NCBI RefSeq assembly: GCF_010501095.1
Contig: NZ_QVMP01000009.1
Location: 1 to 64,000 of the forward strand
Source: Dysgonomonas sp. 520
GTDB taxonomy: Bacteria; Bacteroidota; Bacteroidia; Bacteroidales; Dysgonomonadaceae
Length of the DNA: 64,000 nt
Reading direction: 5' to 3'
Shown here: positions 61,378-64,000 of the stretch, one piece after another
Position numbering within the stretch: position 1 is the stretch's first letter
Layout: each line of letters starts with the position of its first letter
Notes under the pieces: model-generated
What the model was told of the DNA's origin: nothing
Databases searched by the model: none
What the model saw: only the letters and a program-made list of their open reading frames with translations
Made by a program: the position numbers and the translations under genes

Positions 61378-62610
61378 TTATTCTTCGGCCAATAGGTTAT
61401 CTACCAAAGCATTAAACTTCGTTTTTAAATCATCAAAAAACAATCCTGTTGCCGGACCGTTAAATCCTGTATGGATTTTACGGACAATCCCTTTCTTATC
61501 TATGAAAATGGTTGTCGGATAACTCATCACCTTTGTCAATGCAGGCAGAGCCTTTTCGGTCGATTCGGTTCCAACCTTTCCTGCAAATAATATCTCATAC
61601 TTTACATTGTACCTGTCACGCAATCTACTCAGAACCTTTTTCGCATATTCCGTATCGTCTTTTCGCTCAAAAGCAATACCCAACACCTCGACACCCCTGT
61701 CCTTATTTTCGTCATACCAAGGAGACAGATAGTCCATTTCGTCTAAACAATTGGGACACCAACTACCCAAAATAGACAGTATAACAACCTTGCCCCTATA
61801 CTTCGAATCTTTGAGGGAAACCATATCACCATCAATATTGGGGAAGGTAAAATCAATGCTCTTATATCCTTTTTTCAGAGCTGTCAAACTATATGGGTCG
61901 ATAGGGTTCGCCTCATCATTCCGTTTCCCGACAAGCTGAGTCTTGCCTCGGGTAGTATAAAACTTACCTTTAAAATTATCTTTATCTTCAAACTTGGTTT
62001 CAATCAAATACGGACTTAATCCTGCAAATGCCGAAAGTTGAAAGCCTTCGGAGGTCATTGCACCTTCCAGAAACCTCAAATCGCCTGTTTTGGTAAGTAT
62101 TGAACCTGTGAGTATGTTATTTTCGAGAGCGAATATGCCCACATTTCTGGTTGTATCTCCTTTTTCGTCAATAAACAGAACATCCCATTTCCCTGCCGGA
62201 GATATGTTCACAGGAGAAGATATCGGGGCAAAACGTGGAACCGAGTCACTTCTGGTTGCTTCAAAAAATATCCCGGAATCATTATCCAGAAAATTCTTTA
62301 TAAACCGCCCCTTCATTTTCAACCCGTCTATGGTAGCCACCAACATGGCATCATAGGCCTCGATAGGAATTGTCAATGTATCTCCCAATTTTGAAATACC
62401 TTTGAGCTCTACCCTTTCCGCCCCATTTATAAGATAAGCCGTAGCCGAATCCGTATCCAGATGGTGAATATCGAATACAAATGGAATTTGCTTTTCATTT
62501 ATTATGAACTCGGCATGCCACCTCCCATTCAAGGTCTTTTCTGTTGATAGTTTGCCACAAGATGAAAATAAAATAGCAACTGAAAATAAGAATGTTAAGG
62601 TTTGTTTCAT
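61378..62610 (-). CDS. TlpA-like thioredoxin-fold lipoprotein
   Basis: About 410 residues counted from MKQTLTFLF. Lipobox FSSC (Cys about 18), a DUF4369-like/beta-rich N-terminal half (GRWHAEFIINEKQIPFVFDIHH; GKWDVLFIDEKGDTTRNVG), and a thioredoxin-like domain (about 255-405) with LSILGSWCPNCLDEMDYLSPWYDENKDRGVEVLGIAFE. The redox motif is WCPNC and the cis-proline lies in SYPTTIFIDKKG. It reduces or isomerises disulfides outside the cytoplasm. Confidence 0.88.
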   Translation of the reverse strand: MKQTLTFLFSVAILFSSCGKLSTEKTLNGRWHAEFIINEKQIPFVFDIHHLDTDSATAYLINGAERVELKGISKLGDTLTIPIEAYDAMLVATIDGLKMKGRFIKNFLDNDSGIFFEATRSDSVPRFAPISSPVNISPAGKWDVLFIDEKGDTTRNVGIFALENNILTGSILTKTGDLRFLEGAMTSEGFQLSAFAGLSPYLIETKFEDKDNFKGKFYTTRGKTQLVGKRNDEANPIDPYSLTALKKGYKSIDFTFPNIDGDMVSLKDSKYRGKVVILSILGSWCPNCLDEMDYLSPWYDENKDRGVEVLGIAFERKDDTEYAKKVLSRLRDRYNVKYEILFAGKVGTESTEKALPALTKVMSYPTTIFIDKKGIVRKIHTGFNGPATGLFFDDLKTKFNALVDNLLAEE

Positions 62611-62783
62611 TACTTTTTGCAATTTATAGAGATTTTTTCACAAAAGAAATTCGTTTGTTAGACAAACAAATGTAACGAATGTTTTGCAGACCTTTTAGAT
62701 TAAACATATATAAATTTAACATTTTCAAAAAAAGACACAATGGAAAGTCTTTTTTCTTGTGCAGTTTCGAATTTAGAAAAAGC

Positions 62784-63266
62784 CTATTTTCTAAGCTTGT
62801 CAATACGAATACCCAATTTATCAATACCTACAAGAGGCTCGTCACGCATTCCTTGCACTACTGAAAATGTATAATTACGTTTTTCTTTGAAAATCACAGA
62901 ATCCATATAGCCTAACGGAAGTTGAAATAAACTACCAAACCCCGATCCGTACCATTTCCCATATTCGTCGCACAGCATATATTGTAGTGCATCGTTTTTT
63001 CTCACATCGCTATTTCCCAGATTGTTCTGAACATACAGCCACAAGTTGCGATAGGGATAGTTGGAATCGTAAACCAACTCGATAGTAACCGAATAAGGAA
63101 CTCCCACTTCAATGGAAGACGAATCCACAACAAATGTCAATGTATCATTCTTGCTCCACTGGGCATTTTTTATTTCGTGAAAATGATAATAAGCCTCCCT
63201 TTCTCCGCAAGAAAAGAAAATGAAGCCTGCCAATAATGCTAATAATATTGCTTTATGCCTGAACAT
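62784..63266 (-). CDS. gldH: gliding motility lipoprotein GldH
   Basis: About 160 residues counted from MFRHKAILLALLAGF. Lipobox FFSC (Cys about 18), then GEREAYYHFHEIKNAQWSKNDTLTFVVDSS, the characteristic GldH start, and RNLWLYVQNN, YGSGFGSLFQLP, FSVVQGMRDEPLVGIDKLGIRI. GldH is needed for Bacteroidetes gliding where studied and is kept in non-gliding species. It overlaps the PSP1 gene end by 14 bases, so both are co-transcribed. Confidence 0.9.
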   Translation of the reverse strand: MFRHKAILLALLAGFIFFSCGEREAYYHFHEIKNAQWSKNDTLTFVVDSSSIEVGVPYSVTIELVYDSNYPYRNLWLYVQNNLGNSDVRKNDALQYMLCDEYGKWYGSGFGSLFQLPLGYMDSVIFKEKRNYTFSVVQGMRDEPLVGIDKLGIRIDKLRK

Positions 63267-64000
63267 CTCCTGTCTGATTTCCTTTATCACCGTTTTTGTC
63301 GTTGTTGTTCCTATTAGGCTTATTATTACGTTTTTTAAAGTTCTTCTTCTGATCGTTGCGGTTGGCATTTGTAGCCGCATTTTTGTTTTCGTCACGTCTT
63401 TCACGTTGAGGTTTATTATTTTCCTGACGACCTGCTTCATTGGTTTGCGCCGGCATTTCTCCATTATTTTCACCAGCCGGACGTGAGCCTTGATTATTAT
63501 TCTTGGATAATTTTTTCTTTTTCTTTTTGGGTTTATTATCGAAACGAGTAATACTTTCCTGAGCCAACACGTCTGTCGGTTTGTTTTTTTCTTGCGCCTG
63601 TTCATTATCCGGAACCAAAGACAAAGGTTTATAGTTCCTCTTATTCATACGCACAATTTCATAAACCCGTTCCTTGTCAATAGTCACCAAATTGGCAGCG
63701 AAATGCTTATCCGTTGAATAGGTCATCATTCCCGACAATATATCCGTCTTGAAATGAAAGTATGAACTATCTTTCGTTTCCAAAACAACTTCCTTCGATG
63801 GCAATTTACGTTGAGCTTCTACATATACATCGACTTCGTAGTTGAGACAGCATTTCAACTTGCCACATTGTCCGGCCAGTTTCAACGGATTCAGGGATAT
63901 ATCTTGGTAACGGGCGGCCGACGTTGATACCGAAACAAAGCTGGAGATGGAACTGGAACAGCACAATTCTCGTCCACACGGACCAATTCCGCCGACACGA
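63253..64000 (-). CDS. PSP1-domain protein (RicT/YaaT-like), partial
   Basis: The frame stays open to the right edge, so the 5' end lies outside the window. The visible start reads GGIGPCGRELCCSS, the conserved PSP1 cysteine block, followed by SLNPLKLAGQCGKLKCCLNYEVDVYVEAQRKLP (second Cys block). In Bacillus, RicT-type proteins work with iron-sulfur partners on RNA processing. The last about 90 residues are a low-complexity Lys/Asn/Arg-rich tail (KPKKKKKKLSKNNNQG...), typical of Bacteroidetes versions. Confidence 0.9.
   Translation of the reverse strand, partial: RVGGIGPCGRELCCSSSISSFVSVSTSAARYQDISLNPLKLAGQCGKLKCCLNYEVDVYVEAQRKLPSKEVVLETKDSSYFHFKTDILSGMMTYSTDKHFAANLVTIDKERVYEIVRMNKRNYKPLSLVPDNEQAQEKNKPTDVLAQESITRFDNKPKKKKKKLSKNNNQGSRPAGENNGEMPAQTNEAGRQENNKPQRERRDENKNAATNANRNDQKKNFKKRNNKPNRNNNDKNGDKGNQTGDVQA

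Noticed and set aside
1-64000. CRISPR array or retron
   Set aside because: No regularly spaced repeats with spacers, no cas gene and no reverse transcriptase were found; the structured RNAs lack a partner RT.

Overview
The window reads as chromosome of an AT-rich Bacteroidales bacterium, plausibly Dysgonomonas-like. Supporting signs are promoters with the Bacteroidetes -7 box TAnnTTTG before many genes, a type IX secretion C-terminal sorting domain, GldH, a DUF4270 lipoprotein, a TonB receptor with a carboxypeptidase-regulatory N-domain, and the panC/GT5 neighbourhood. No rRNA is present, so the genus is inference.

Layout. 1-2.8 kb: outer-membrane barrel protein and a secreted GH5 glycosidase. 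2.87-12.0 kb: integrative element 1 inserted in tRNA-Pro(GGG), with a hybrid tRNA at the left and the displaced 3' tRNA half at the right. It carries a metal-type cargo (DUF6660 protein, TonB receptor, cation diffusion facilitator), a structured RNA, two small envelope proteins, a Rep-like protein, an excisionase-like HTH protein, an unknown protein and an integrase. 12.2-20.8 kb: chromosomal genes (aspartate dehydrogenase-like, hydroxyacid dehydrogenase, MFS transporter, fba, proS, nucleotidyltransferase-like, NlpC/P60). 21.7-34.5 kb: integrative element 2 in tRNA-Ser(GGA), with an integrase, an AbiH-type phage-defence gene, a divergent SF2 helicase, a Sel1/WG-repeat protein, a minimal tyrosine recombinase, two tandem structured RNAs and small lipoproteins. 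34.6-64 kb: chromosome with two paralogous AraC/C1q-like surface-protein loci (34.9-36.9 and 58.4-60.3 kb), folP-cdaA, panC-panD, a pectate lyase, corA, a phosphoethanolamine transferase-like gene, LemA/TPM, TldD/TldE, a PIF1-TPR helicase, LysM/BON, a TlpA-like protein, gldH and a PSP1 protein cut by the right edge.

Most noteworthy: (i) three homologous structured RNAs, one in element 1 and two in tandem in element 2, each with its own promoter, compensatory stem changes, a conserved internal loop and a 3' tail able to compete for the apical stem; (ii) the two AraC loci, where each regulator gene is bracketed by 21-bp near-palindromes whose locus-specific centre is inverted between the two ends; (iii) parallel architecture of the two islands, with tandem arm-type repeats at the integrase start and again at the far end, integrases lacking the usual first catalytic arginine, and opposite ways of repairing the disrupted tRNA; (iv) MITE-like elements that share a core but have unrelated terminal repeats. 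The RNA family and the AraC cassettes are the best candidates for something not previously described. I could not search databases, so novelty is unproven.
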